Assembly (NCBI RefSeq): GCF_000006565.2
Contig: NC_031475.1
Location: 2,131,190 to 2,195,189, forward strand
DNA from: Toxoplasma gondii ME49
Lineage: Eukaryota > Apicomplexa > Conoidasida > Eucoccidiorida > Sarcocystidae
Length of the DNA stretch: 64,000 bases
Direction of reading: 5' to 3'
A program made the translations under genes and the position numbers. Positions within the stretch are counted from its first letter, which is position 1; each line of letters begins with the position of its first letter. Below are positions 11,101 to 25,300 of this stretch, piece after piece. The notes below the pieces were generated by a model. That model searched no databases. It was not told the DNA's origin and saw only the letters and a program-made list of their open reading frames with translations.

Positions 11101-13828
11101 CACGTCCTCACGTTTCTCATTCCGCGTGAACGCAACGGCTTTGCCGGTTTACGGCAAATGGCCCTAGTGGGGCAGAGATTGGGAGACAGCATGCGACAGG
11201 GGCCTTCTCTTGAAAAGGAACGTCCTGGCCTGTGCTTAAACTGCAATGGACGTTCAGAGTCTCAGCATTTGCTGTTTGTGGACTTAGCGCCTCTCGCTTG
11301 AGTTGCCACCACATGGATAAGTGAACCATTAGTACCATGAGGTCCCCTCTGTCAACATACATTATGACACAAGCATATGCTCTGCAATCAGGAAATAATT
11401 CCTCTGACTACGGCGCGCGATGGTCCCGAGGGACAGTAAACCCTCTTCACGTATACACTTACCAGTTCTAGAGGACGCGCGCACTGGAGGCGAACAGCCT
11501 CCCCCAAATCCCGTCTTGCTGAGATCTGCAAGGTAATCCATATCGTGGGATAATCACATTGGCACGGTTGAAGGAAAGCTGCAAAAGCTGAAGACTGATT
11601 ACATTGTTTTGGTAATCCCGGATATTGCGTTGACGTTCGCTGCTCGAAATACTTTCGAGCGACAAGAGCACACCCTGGAACTGCAGTACCGACTAAATAC
11701 GCACGTGCCCTCCTAGCGCGAAATGTGATCACGGTTATGTCTAGCAATTATCAGAGAAAAGAGGGCGTGTCATGAAAGACAACATGATGGACTCTTCGAA
11801 CTTTGCTTGAGATAAAATGCGCCAGTGCAGGACGTCTTAGCATACTCCTGCCTGTGAAAGAGGCCAGGTTCCCTGGTACTATGTGGACTGCTTAAGACAG
11901 CTAAAAGCGTTGGATTTTAACGTACGACATTAAGACTGTTCGACATGGGTTATGTTATAGGCGTGTGTGATAATACACCTGCTTGCCACTAATTCATGGA
12001 TTCCTTTTCCCTTTCGCGGATTGGAATACCACACAGGCCTTCTGCTGAAGTGTTGTTTTGAGCAGAACGCAAGAGCTTACGGTAAGGAGCGAGAAGACTA
12101 CAATGAAACCTCGCCATTAGTTACGGATAGCAGGATCCTCTTGGGTGGCATATCCTCGTTAGTGGATATTCGATCTGGAATCGTTTGCACCCAACTGCTC
12201 GTCACAGAAAAAATCGGGGCATTTATGAACTCGAAAGTTCCCCACCGTTGACCTGCGAGACCACGACAGTCAACGGACTGAATTGCTGGGTTTCGAAGGT
12301 TCACCTCCACCGACGTTATAAATAATATAGAACTTCCACTGCATTGAAAAACGATCTCAACTGGATGGGGCTTTGCCCTCGCAGGATTATGAGACATGAT
12401 GCCTGATGGTTCAGAGCCGGTAGTACGACACTCCCAGTTCCACCCAAACTGCCATTTATGCGCCCGATCACCCCTAGACACCTCCGTCGCTTCAACTGCA
12501 ACAGCACTGCCCCTGATGTCAGAAACCTGAGTACATGCCCAGGTCGCCCTGGTGTCGCTCGATCAGGAAACTTTATGCCCATTTTGCCAACAAGGATCTT
12601 TCCTACGCCTTTTCTTCCGCTACTGGGACTTGTTGCCTTCCGTCCGTGTTGAGACGTTGCCTGATGCAAAGAAACGATGCTATGTCGCTTTCATGCAAGG
12701 CAACAATACAAACTGCTTTGAGGAAGAGGCATAGTGCATACAGCACACCACATCAGTGACCCCCCAAATGCGTTTGAATTTCTACAAGGACCCCAACATA
12801 CGGGGCTTCCCTGTCGTTTGCTGATTGTCTTGTCGACAATTTTTTCTTGTTCGTCCAACAAAGAAACACGTCGTGTGACATTTCAAAATCTCTCACCAGG
12901 CGTACGGGTCGTTTTACGTTTTTTTCTGGGTTGCAAACTAGGGCAGCTTCGTGCGTCAGAGCCGGGTATCATCGGCACTGAGGCAGTTTTCACAATGTCG
13001 TGCCTCCTCGCCAGTCTGTGACGGGCAAGTCAGTGGTCGTGCGCTGAAGGCGAGAACGCATATGTACAAATCAAAGTGCAGTATTTGCAACTGCATCTGT
13101 GGATGACCGCCTATTGCAGTGACTAATGGTAGCATTTCAGCAGAGTCCTCGACATCTGCGATCCTTCTATGCCTCGTTTGCTGCCGGAGCGAAAAAAATT
13201 TTGTTACGGTGCTGACCCACCTGGCTGCGGCGGACGCCTGACGGGAATGCATGTCTGCTGTGTCTTGCGCACGCGGCGGGTGATGAGTTGCTGGTGGGTT
13301 TTTAGAAGTTTTACTCCCCGCCGAAGACTTTTCTGGCAACTATTGTCTTCTTCCAGTTGAGCTGCGTTTGTTAAGCTGTATGATAAAAACAGAAGTGGGT
13401 GTCACCGGTCAATTCAGAGATTCGTGCGCAGGATTTCCAGCTTCGTTGTCTTGTCTCCCAAATTCCTCGTCCTTGAAGAGCTCGACACGACGTCCTACTG
13501 CCGGTCTTGGTCTCGGCCGATTCGAGTGTTTCCCTGCATTGTTTCTCAACTTCTGCAAGTCAAAAACTTTCCTTGTTTGTGGCTTCGCCGGCATAAGCGC
13601 TCAAACAAGCACGCGACAGCGGTACGCAGTGGTAGCTAGTCGTGCTGCCCGGCCGCGGAGGTGGCTCCAGTTGCCAAACCCAATTTCGCTGCTTGCCCTC
13701 AGAATTCGCGACCGCACATTCCTTTTTTTATTCACGGAACAGAAGCATCTGTTGTGAGGTTCGAAACGTGGTTTTCTGTACACGTAGATTCGACGCACGT
13801 GCCAGCTGTTTCCGAGCCTATTGCCAGA
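8125..13828. other. 5.7 kb intergenic or UTR DNA
   Basis: This stretch lies between the PUF stop and the first Met I can support for the next gene. It should hold the PUF 3' UTR and the 5' UTR and promoter of the coiled-coil gene. No open frame here shows a recognisable family. A good pyrimidine-rich acceptor at about 10,138 precedes a short open frame (10142-10351), and a 127-codon minus frame sits at 12956-13339; neither could be linked to another exon. I see no tRNA or mobile element. Confidence 0.45.
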
Positions 13829-16800
13829 ATGATTGTGGATCCGCAAGCGGCAATTCCTTCTGGAGAAGGTTATGCGCAGGGTCTTGTAGGTGAAACGGTG
13901 TGCGCGGGTTCGCGGAGAGGAGAAGAAGAGTTCGTCGATGCTGAGGACGGACAGAGCCGGCTGGACTCCGTGGGCGTAAGTTGCCCTTGGTCACATAGTA
14001 CATTTGGATAAACCTGAGACAGCATCTTTCCACTTTGGGTGGTATGAAGTTGGATAGGGGGGCTATCGATGAGCACACGCTACAGCAGAGCTGCAGCTTC
14101 GTCCAGCAGTGAAATATTATGTTAGCGCACCAGTTAAACTAATCCTTCAAATTTTGGTTCGAGAATGCAATATGCTCTTCCCTGTCCATGCAGACGGATT
14201 GCTCAGCAGTGCCCATAGAGCAGAACTACTTCGGTCTACGCGCTGACGAGTCTGGTGTTCAGATGTTGCAATACCTGCTTCACAAGGAAGCGGAGAAAGT
14301 TTGGATTTTGAACGCGAAACTGGAAAAAGAAGGAAGTAAGCCGTCGCTGCGAACTGTGTGTTGGATAGGTGTCTGTGCCGAGGAGTACGTATGAGGCAAT
14401 CAGTCGGACCGGTGAAAACGCAAACTAGCTGAGAGTGGCGTTTCCTCCAAGCATTCATTGAAAGAGTTAAGTGTCACTTGCCTAGCGGGTAACATGGTGC
14501 CACTGTAATAACCGCGGACCATTTCCATTTTGTCCGAGTGGTCTTCATACTGAAAGCCTTCCATCCTACGTTTCATTTGGTGAGGTAAAAAAGTGGAGTG
14601 GCGTTCGGATTCGTAGAGGTTGGTTGGTGCGTCCGTCTGCGCAGGATCTCTCGACGGCCTACGACGTCAATCGAATATTTTGCGAGACGAGGTCAGACGT
14701 TCACTGACGATGGGTAAAGGAGATGGTACTTCCTGCCTACGATCCACCTGGAGGCAGATCAGGTTGAGACATCGCATTCGTGACTGTCTGATTCTCGCTG
14801 CATCCCGCTCCACGCGTGTTCCAGCATTTCATCGTCATCTGTCTCCGGGCTACACAATTATGATGTTAGGGCAGTTGTGACTCCCATTCCTACATCTCCT
14901 TTCCTGCATGTTCACGTGGACACTGGCGCCTGAATCTTCTTCAGTCTGGGCGGCCAGATGGCCCTTTAAAATGTGACAGCACACATCTCGGAAACAGATT
15001 AATGAACCGCGCCGCGGAGCTGTTTCATCAACGTTGCAGAAATTTTCTGTCAAAAGTAGAGCCAATGATTTTTTTACATGCACTGATGAGACACGGCTGA
15101 GCTGAGCTTCGGAGGCGCGCTGTCTGTTGCTGGACTGGATACCGGCTTGGGTGTGCAAGATATGTCGGGACACACTGACACCGCAATTAGGCACTGATGG
15201 TGGAGTGCTTCGCGTAAACTAATGATTACACCTCGGTGTCTTGTGTTTTCCATCAGTACCACCGCTTGCAGAAGGAGTACAAAGCAATGACTGATCTCTA
15301 TTTGACCAAGGAGGTAAGTGACAAGAGGAATCCAGTTTTCGGGCAATAAGTGAGAGAGCCTGTCCAACAGGACGAACACTACCTCTGCTGACCACAGGTC
15401 GAGAGGCAGCAGCGGTGAACGAAAGCGGTTCCGTGTAATCTTCCGGCTTAAGTATTCTTCTGTCTCACCGAGCCATTGACTGCTCAAGATTGTGCATCTT
15501 TCAGGAACTCTGTCGGAAGAAAGAAGCCAAGGTTAAGGAGCTGCTGGAAGAGAATGAACGACTTCGCAAGATTGTGCACCAGGGACAGATCGAGGTATCG
15601 TGTCGAATTCACCACAGCGCATGTTTTTTTTAACCGAGTATATAATTTCCTCAGGCGCTTGAGTTTCGAGAGAGCTTAGCAACATGCCTGCAAATGTCGT
15701 TAACGGGCCTCCTTCTGCTGTGTAGCTGTGACGCGTATCTTCAGGCCGAGACGTTTAAGATTGTCGGGGACCAACTCGTCGATAATTTCGAAGAGAAAAT
15801 TATGTAAGCATTTCTGCCGGAGCGTTCAGCGACCTAGAATCACTTCGCTAAACACAGGCGATCTCCAGTGTAGGGATGACATCGAAGCGAGTGCAGTTCT
15901 TGCTTCCGTCAAGGACATGCGCTGCTACTTTCTTGGCGTCCTCGAGTAGCAAACTCTCAGAAAGAATCAAATGAGTCTTGATGAAAGTTGCTTGCGAAGC
16001 GTCCCCAGCTGCACCTGTTTGAAGCGACAATCTTGGAAGCACTAGGTGGAATCGAGAACTCACTGGCATTAAGAACATTAGTGGAAATGTACGGGCTGTG
16101 TCACGTTGCTGCCAGTTCAACGAGTTATTGTTAAGGGATTGGCGGATATCCATGCCGTGGCTAATTTTGGATGTCCTTGTCATGCAGCGGTATCATGACC
16201 GAGTGTTCCTCGGTCGCCTCCATCCTTGCAAAGAAGTGGACCACTAAGGATCTACGAGCTGCATTCGAACGAAAATCCGTCGGCGATTTTGCGTTGGCCC
16301 ACGTCTGTCTTCTTCACTGCCGTAGCGACGAAACAGCAGACGACAATGTCGAGAGAAACGCAAAACCAGAAACGGAGGTGAATTTCCAAAACCCAGATGC
16401 AGGTGAACAAGACCAAGCACATTCTCTGGGGCATGGGAAGTTACCCTCTACGTCAGCGCAGGAAGGACAGTCGGTCTGTGAGCCCGCTTTCGGTGGAGGA
16501 AGTGCCAGTGACAAAGAAGACGAAACGCCTGAAATACAGTGCCCTGCCGGTGAAAGTCATAAGTTATCAAAGGGAACTCAGCTGGTCCCTAGTTTTGTGT
16601 CAGTGGAGCGCCAGCTTGCTAATATCCCGGGTCAGACCGGTGCGAAAGTACGGGGTCTGTCAGAGAGGCGAGCGTCTCTACCCCCGCCATGTGTTAACGG
16701 CTACCGAAAGCAACCAACAGGCATTCGGAATACTATACACACTGGTAGCTTGACAGCGGGGAGTCTGTCAGCAATTGGGCGGAAGCGCTTGGAAGGCATC

Positions 16801-19800
16801 CAAAATAACAGCCGTATGTCACTTGACAATCTCGCAGCCTCCCAAGGGACATGCCGCTCAATCAGAATAGCTGCATTGAACAGCACGTCTGTTGCCCTTA
16901 AGAATCGTCCAGCCTGGGGACGTTCCCCCGTTCGCCGGGTCATTTCTGAGAACTTCTCTGCTCCCCTGACTGGGCGACACACTGACAGGCAGTCCGGCCC
17001 ACCAGCTACAACCCGGCTTGCTGGAGAAAAGAAATGTTTGGCCGGGAGCAAGACATTTTCGACTACGAGCGAGGTGAATCTATCCGTTCAGACGAAGGAC
17101 GAGTTTCAAGGTAGCGCCGCTAGAACACCACAGAACCGTACTCGGGGACCCGGTTGTGCATTGACGAACTCCGTACGCCCTAGAGGCTCTGAAGCGGCTT
17201 CGGCCACAGGAGACAAGGTTGCATACATCGAATGCGAAAAAAGTCTCAAGTCCTTCGAGACATGTATCGCTAAGGGACAGGCGGTGTCTGGGTCCGTAAC
17301 GGACCTAAAAAATGTAAGAAGTGAGACAGCAAATGAGCCACCGAGAGGGCATACCCGAGTAACGATAGGGGACCGAGGACGGGGTTCACTTTCTCATCGA
17401 GGTCGAAAGCCCTCCGATGGAGCTGGAGGATGTGCCACAGCACGGTCAGCATCCAGGGTGACTGCAAGGTCTCTGGTTCGATCTGTCAACAAAGTGCTTT
17501 CGATTGAGAAGTCGACATCGTCTGAGACGATCCGAAAACAAACATCGTCCCCCAGTAACGCACCCGAAAAAAACACACCATCTGCCGGGACAAGTGCACA
17601 ATGCATGGAGAAAGCAGCCATCCGAACCGCACCAATGGTCTGCGCAAAAACAGGTTCTGCTCTCGGATATAACGTACATGCCATATCGCGATCGCAGGCG
17701 CCCCCTGAACATCACGACGTGCCCACGTGTAGAAAATCTGTCGGTCGTTCGAGTGAGACACACATTGCCCTGGCAGATGCTTGCAGAAGACCTACGCCCC
17801 ACAGTCCCTCGACTTCATTTGGAAGCGGCCCTCTTCCTCCATCGCAGTCATCTGCCAGCGATGCAAATCAAGGAGGCGTCAACAAGCTCTTCTATGGAAC
17901 TCAAAGTAAAGGAGACACAACCAGATCACCCGTCGAGACTGTCGTCAGTAATGCTTCTGTGGGAAGCGTGAATTCCCAGATTGCGCCCCTAGCACAGACA
18001 GGTGCTAAGTCGGACAGCGTAGGTCGAAAGACAGCATCCAAGCTGCCTCCTGTTCAGCCATCCCCTCAACCTTTCAGTCATGCGTCTAGGATCAGTTTTG
18101 ATCCCCGTCCGCTAAAAGTTGGCGGCCACGTTAACATCATACTGAAGCCATTCGCTGCAAAAGCATCTCACTGTTCGGACGCTGTTGCGTTCAGTGAACC
18201 AGAACAACCCGAGAGTGGCGGCAAGACTTCAGGCAATACATCCGGGGAAAAGACGTGCAGCTCTGCAGCTGAATCACACTTGCCACTCCTTACTTCTGAG
18301 TGTTTACGCCCTGTCAATGGAACAGCCATCGAAGAAAATGACATCCGCCGCCCAACAGAATCGCAACAAGGAGTGGCCCTTCAGGCGACAGAACTCCTCC
18401 GTTCGTTTCATCAGCCCTCGGAGGACGTGCTGGATTGCTCTAATGACCCCACAAGACTTCGGCTTCCTCCACCACAGTCGAAAGTAACAGTCTCTGGTGA
18501 AGTCCCCTCCTTCAGGCCCAATGTCGGCCTTGAAGGGACAGACACCGACCGAGTTAACCTCAAAAGCTGCCCGCAAGAGGAGACAGAGACTGGAGATCGG
18601 CTAAGCGAAAGAGACGGTGACACATCAAAAGAGTTTCCGAAGTGCGCGACGGAGGGAAGGCTACCGAGTCGGACGGTTCAGCGGACAGCGCACGCTGAGA
18701 AACCCAAGAAGATTCCTCTCGAAGATTTGACAACTTGGACAGAAAACAATGGTGTGGCAGCAGTTGCTTCGGTCGCACCGGAGCATCGCCCCGTAGACGG
18801 AGTGGCAACGGCGAAAACACAATCAAGGCAGGCGGGCACCAGCCGCTTAAGAACACCTGAAGGCACCCCTTCCGTAGAGGACAATACCGGACTAGGCGCG
18901 TACCTAAGCGTGGCTCCGCATGCGTCAGCTCACACTAATCTTGAAACGGAATCGAGGGACCAAATTGCAGATGACTCTCGTGTGAAAACGGGGAATCCAC
19001 TTTTCCGCAACACCAATGCAACGGCTGCAGCGGATCTGCCCACTGCGTCGCATCCCATGAATTGTTCAACTACTTCAGAGACTCAGCAATCCTCAAAGTC
19101 GGCACAAGGAGCTTCAGATATATCTGGAGCCACAACGCTGAACAATTCGCCGCAGCTGGGCCCACATCCTCGTCCAGTGTCTGCATTCGGCGTTTCTGCT
19201 TCTGTTCCGGCCGGCTTCGCCGAGGCTGGCGGTCGTCCAGACCTCAGCGTAGACACACGCGAAATACCAACGAACGCCATCGCAAACAACAACATCGTGA
19301 AGGGCACGGCAGCCCTTCCCTCACCAGTGGGAACAGTGCTACGAGGGAGCACGGGCCTGATGCAGGTCCGCAGGGTGGGAATGGGAGGACCCGCCGTCGC
19401 TGGAGGAGAACGAGCCTCTTTGCCTGTTTTTTGTCCGTCTTCATTAGCACACAATCCCGCAAACAACACCCAGCTTAGTTGGTCTTCTGGTGCAAATGTG
19501 AACTGTCCACCGGCACCCCGACCCGTGTACACAAGGTTCACCGTATCTGGACCTGACGCGGGTACACGAGTCTTCGCAAAACAAACGATGGTCACGCAGT
19601 CTCGACCAGGAGACGTGAAAGAAGGAGCGGCCTCGCATCCATCAGCCGCCTCTCTGGGGGTCTCGTCTGACGTTCGACGTTCCGTTCAGACGAATTGCAA
19701 CATGCCTGTCAATCAGCTGCAACCACCAATCCGAGTTGGCGGGAACGAGACGAGAGTGCACCCACTTCTACCTCCGCAGATGTCTGCCGGAGGTGAACGA

Positions 19801-20343
19801 CCCCGTATGCCGTCCCAAACATTCACTTTCACAACCAAGCCGGGAATTGGAGCCCCGCAAGAAGGATGGATAAGGATAACTGGACGACCAGAGGGACAGG
19901 GAAAACAGGGCTATCACCCTTCCGGATTCGGCCAGTATCAAGCGCGCCCGCACGCCTTTCATGATCAGCCATCCCAGGTGCCCGGTATTCAGCAGCAGAC
20001 CTGTACTCAAATGCCAAACCAGAGTGCCTCTCCGGTTCAAATGCACTATGCAATGCCACGGGCCCCAGGAAACTCCGTCACACCGCAGGGATACGCGCTG
20101 CCGCAGCAGCCCCAACATTTCACGTTTATTCCACATCAAATGAGAAGTCAAGACTCCGCTGGTCAATGGTCGCCGGTGCACATGCAACTCTTTCAACGCA
20201 CTTCCTGGCATCCAATGCAGTGCCCTCAACCCGCATGCTATGACAAGCGTTTTCCTGTGTTAACACAGGTTCGCGGCCAGTATGTGCAAACCACTGTTCC
20301 CTCTCACCAAGGCCTCTTAGGGCCTCCAGCAGGACTGAACTGA
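13829..20343 (+). CDS. Coiled-coil protein with very long disordered Ser/Pro/Gln-rich tail, function unknown
   Basis: I do not recognise this protein. Phase-consistent exons are 13829-13975, 14194-14388, 15257-15313, 15505-15594, 15745-15803 and 16188-20343, giving 1,567 residues. The short exons encode a charged helical segment, including KEYKAMTDLYLTKE and VKELLEENERLRKIV, which reads as a heptad coiled coil. This continues into a compact block at the start of the last exon (MTECSSVASILAKKW and following). The remaining 1,300 or so residues, in one uninterrupted exon, are rich in Ser, Thr, Gly, Pro and Gln with no domain I can name; the end is Pro/Gln/His-rich. The start is uncertain: the same frame is open upstream to a stop at 13637, so another 5' exon is possible. 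A stronger-looking donor at 14336 would break the frame unless a small exon is missing. Confidence 0.72.
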
Positions 20344-22387
20344 AAGTGTGTTCGCCCGACTGCAGGCCCGGATGATACCTGGAACCACACCTGTTCCTCC
20401 GGCGAAATTCACCGGCTCGACATCAAAATTCTTCCCCAGAGGACACCTGCCCATACAAATGCCATTGCAGAGCAGGAGAGAGGAAGTGTTGCACTGGAAT
20501 TGCCTCGGCTCAGCGCCAACATGGTGAATCACTCGAACGAATAGGGACTGCACAGATGCAGCCCCTGTATCGCCAATGGCAATCAAGGACTTTTGGAGTG
20601 GTGTACAAGATGTCCAGTTCCTAGGCGAGTACAGCCTACGATGTGGCACGAGGTACCTCTTTTGTTTCTTCAGGTTCAGTGGAAAAGCACTGTCGCACGC
20701 AAAGTCGAGACCCAAGGCTTATTTTCAGGAAGGGCGAGCAAAGGCCGACTGGGTTTCTCGCGTCTGTAGTATTCCCACCTTCTTTGATAGAGCGTTCTGT
20801 GCCTTCGTGGAACCCACAGATTCATTTGGCGGCAAGACCCGGAATAACGGATGGAAACGTGATCGTAGGAGCTGCGTTTTCACAACTCGGGCGAAGTAGA
20901 ATGAGTGTCCCTCTGTGCGTACTGACGTTTCTTCTCATCAACCGTCTCGGGCTCAGGAGATGCGTGGATTAGGTCAAGAAACTCGAATAAACCAGACGTG
21001 TTGCTCGTTGGGTGGCGTCGCGAAATTGTTGTGTGGTGGCCGTAGGGCCACGCGCTTGCTATGGCCCGTTCACAAACGGCCGTGTATTTCGGCTTTTGTG
21101 GTACAACGCCTCAGTAGCTTGCTTCACGATGTGTAACTGGTGGACGCGACTGTAGTGTGACTTCACATGTTTTATTACTTGCAAAAAAAACGAACCACAT
21201 AATTTTTTGAAGGGTTGCGGGCGGCAGAAACGGGGGTGGACTTATTCAAGACTCAATAACAAGATTACAGGGGATGATGCTCTTCGGGGCGCTTTGCTGA
21301 CACTGTTTTGGCCCTGTGACATACACTCCCTGTTAAGTTTTCCTGAGTCCGACTGGCCTATTTCAGAGACACCGGCTTCACCTTGTAAAAACTACTGCAA
21401 CGGCTCGGTGATCTGAACGAGGATAACGTCAAAAGATTCATTCATAACAGTCTTCTGCGTGGGGCAATGAAAATCAAACGGTTGTGCCAGTGGTGAGTAA
21501 CTGCGTGCTGGCTTGGGGTACAGGTGCTGCCACTTTGTCCTAGCTATTAGGACTTCTTCAGACTTTTCCAGGAAACTGACACAACTGCGAACACAGTTTC
21601 GCGGGTCCGGAGTTTTTGGTACGACCACACAAACGATTTAAAAGTTGCTTCTCTCGAGCAATTAAGTTCTAATGTTGATTCACCTCGCAATTGTTAATGA
21701 TGCTCAGGTGATACATCACGAGTACTGAAGGTAGAAGATATCCGAATCAAAATTGACCATTTACGACCCTTGCAAAAACCGAGGTGCTGTCGACCGGTTA
21801 CCCGATGTAGCGATGTGATTAAGATGGCCCTCAAGCACGATGTCACCCATCAAGAGAGAACAACATTACTGAATCGTTATGCTGTTTTCCTCCGACCTTT
21901 CGGTTGCTGCCAGAACCTTTTGAAAATGCCTCTAAGTTGCTCGCTTTGCAAGGGAAAAACGGAGCAAAAATGTGACACCTTTGCAGAATTACGCACCCTA
22001 CCTCGTAATTGATTTTAGCTTCCTTATTCTCTTACGACGCGGAAAGCCGTGGAAGCAGTAGATGTTTTCCAGAAGCTAACTCCTCAGCCGCCACCTGCAT
22101 TCAGCTGCTACATGCGTGGAAACTAGGTACATGTTTTCTCTCCAAACTCTTCATGGCTTTTTGACGCAGGCACCCTCCATCCCTTACGTCTGTCCTCAAG
22201 AGTGTGATTTTACATCCAGTCTGTCAGAAAACTGCCGGAGACGTGGATGACAAGACGGCGACACAGGGGTTTCATCAGAGACTGAGAGAAGCCGTAGCGA
22301 AGGAAGGATCGGCGTATATGTCTGGGCCTACACGTTCCTTTCGAGCCGAACCTGACGATTGTCTTTCGCTAGAGGCAGAATCATTCT
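20344..22387. other. Convergent intergenic region (two 3' UTRs)
   Basis: This region separates the stops of the plus-strand coiled-coil gene and the minus-strand RPA1 gene, so it should carry both 3' UTRs and polyadenylation signals. The first 170 bases after an AG at 20363-20364 stay open in one frame with Pro-rich, coding-like composition, which might be an alternative last exon. The rest shows no coding signal I trust. Confidence 0.5.
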
Positions 22388-25300
22388 TCAGTTCAGTTGG
22401 TCTCGGATGCTGCGAAGGCACGCGCTAGTCTGCGCCTCGACGTCCCTTTCTGTCCAAGCGCATCCAACGACTTTCTGAAGACAGAAGAAAGAAAGTCGAA
22501 AACACCGTGTTTGCTCCCACTCTCTGACGATGTGCAGAAAACTTTTGGTATCGTAAGTTATCCGGAAAACGACGTTGTGACATGCTATTTGTCCGGATCG
22601 CTGCAGCCGATTCGACACTGCCATTACGACGAATCCACTGGAACCCAATAGAAAGGCACTACGCGCGGTGGTGCTGAGTCGAATTGCAGAGAGTCAGCAC
22701 GAGAGCATCTGTACATGAAAACGATACGGACTTACACATGCCACTTTCGTTTCTCCACGAAATTCGTAGCTCCTCACGCTAAGTCGGACACGAACCTCCT
22801 GCAAAGGTGCATGCGTACACAGGAAATAACACTCGTTAGGCTCCCTTTCACTCTTTCCACCCGTGTATTCAACTTCCCGCCATGGCATTTTTCCCTTCCA
22901 CAAAGAGGGTTCGTCCATCCTCCGAAAGCACAGGCAAGAACGGTCGGATGCAGTCAAACTCCATCCAGCACCACAGCCAGTGCAGACCCCAGTGGTTCAT
23001 AGCCGTGAAACGACGGAGACGCGACTTTGTCGGTGCCCCATATTTCGAATGTGAAAGAACCCTCAGCAGATACACCGTTAGCTACGAATGAAAGACACGG
23101 AGGTGAACAGCAAGTGCGGCATTCGTTAGGGGACACGCCAGATTTGTGGTAGTGATACATGTTTTCAAAAAGTGGAAAAAGACAATGAATCGCTAAGGGC
23201 GCGAGACAGGTGCTCGAGAAAGGGAAAGCGAGGCACGGTCGAGGAGATATACGGAAATTGAGGGGGCCAGCATAATCTTGCGAAGAAATAAGCCAAGCAA
23301 CATACTAGAAGAGAACCATTTCCAGGAACCCGTCGATACTGGTTGTAAACCCATGTTCTTCTTTCACTTGCGCTTGCCGTCGTTTTTTCAAGAGTCCACG
23401 TTCTGGCCACCCTTCGTTGACGGTTCTTATGCCTTTGTGTAGAGTGATACCACCTCTCCCGTTTCCGCAGTTGAACTGCCACCGAAACGCCTGTTGAACG
23501 GCTTCGCCGTAGTTGAATGCGCTGCTTACTCTGTACCGCAGAAGGTCGACAATGTCCGCAAGCGTCCGCCCGAATGTGTCCGTACCGCCGCGTTCAAGCA
23601 TCTGAATCGTGTCTGGGGCGACCTGGAGAGATCCGATTACTTGCTGAAGAAGGGACGCACACGAACGGACAACTGTGCAGCACCCCAACACCCCAGACAG
23701 GTCATAATCGAGGATCAAGAAGCAGCGAGACAGACAAGAGATCACAGATGCGAGAAACCGAAAACACAGCAAAACGGTAACAAGAAAATCTTGACAGGAG
23801 TCAGAGGCACGAACGTTAGCTTTCGATGCCAAGCAGATTATTTTGAGAGTGCTTCGCGTTCAATGATCATGACACCCGAATCTGTCGAATACAGGTCTCT
23901 ACATTTGACTGCGCAGAATACAGAGGACCAAAGAACGAACCTGGCCGTATTCATCGAGTGCGACACAATCCAAAGACCCCGTCGGATCCGCCAGAGTAAG
24001 CGACAATGACCACCTGCAGAGTGGAAACACCTTGAATGGCACCATCTGGTTGACGCATCCGCTTCAAAAGCCTATTCTTTACTAGAACAAACGTTCGCTT
24101 CACACTGGACCAAGCAAACCGACACGACTTGCCGTACTGTCCAAATGCCCCTCTGGCAGCTGTGTCTTGCCATAATCAAATACGACACACTTCCCGGGCG
24201 TCGATAACGGACGTCCCTCTCCGCCTGTGGTACTTTGTCAGCGCAAACGTAGGCAGTTCTGTGGTCGTCGCCTCGTTGCCGTCCACAGCGACCGCCAAAC
24301 CACCCAGCGCAGGTGCCGAGATGTCAGTGGAAACGGGCAAAAGCGAAGGAAGAGCAAAAAAACACGGAAGTGATGTGGTGTTCATACCAGCCCGCTTTTC
24401 AGGCTCTGCCGAACGGAACAGAGAGCGTCCGCTAGCCGCAGCAACAGCCTTACTTAGCGACAGGCTCGACTGCTTTGTTGCAGTTCAGACATCGATACGC
24501 CGATGAACTCCTCGGTTCCCCTCTGCGAGTAAGGTCTCTCCGCGCCTTCTTTTTGCACTCCGGACATGCCCTGATGCATGCAGTGCAGAAACGCCACAAA
24601 GGCGACAGGCGATTCATAACACAAAGGAAAACTGCATGCGCGGGCGACGGCACGGTAAGCAGTGAGAGGGCTGCAATACATGAGACGAGAAGAAACAGGA
24701 TGTCCTCCCGACGACGCCAGCGGACTCCTTGGAACACCAGAGGTATTTAGAGCACAGGAGTCGAGAACCCGTGCCGTGTACGTGTCGTACGTGTGTCTGT
24801 ACACCTTGGGTGGAAGAAAATGGGCCCCTGCGTGTCTCGATCTACAGCTGAAGGTACTGTTAGCTTCCGGAGCCCGACAACTGGACTGGGGGGAGTTCTA
24901 GCTTTTCAATAGCAGCGTGTGATTTCCAGTTCACAGTATGTCGCGCAGAGAGAACGCATCCACAGATGCGATCACGGAAACTGCCGCAGCAGCGCGTCTG
25001 CATCATAGGCACACCCAGAGGTTCCGTCTGAAGCTCGCAGTGTATTGCGGGAACGGCACAACCAGGGACCGTCTGGAGCTTCCGAAAAAGGGGAACACGT
25101 TCCTTCCTCTTGACCCCCGAAGTAATTAGGCGACTTCTTCTCACAGCCAGATGAGAGAGTCACCGTGAACGTCGCAGACGATCGCAAGACAATTGAAATA
25201 GAGGGAGCCTGCAGCCAGCTCGACGATCTGTGCGTTAACTGTTGAGATATCCTGTCAAACGAAACAAAACGACCGGAACCGCACTGACACTATCGCGAAA

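Noticed and set aside
23305..24009. Overlapping 175-codon minus and 171-codon plus frames
   Set aside because: Only 23643-23530 and 24013-23941 on the minus strand fit RPA1; the long frames run through its introns or are antisense to it.
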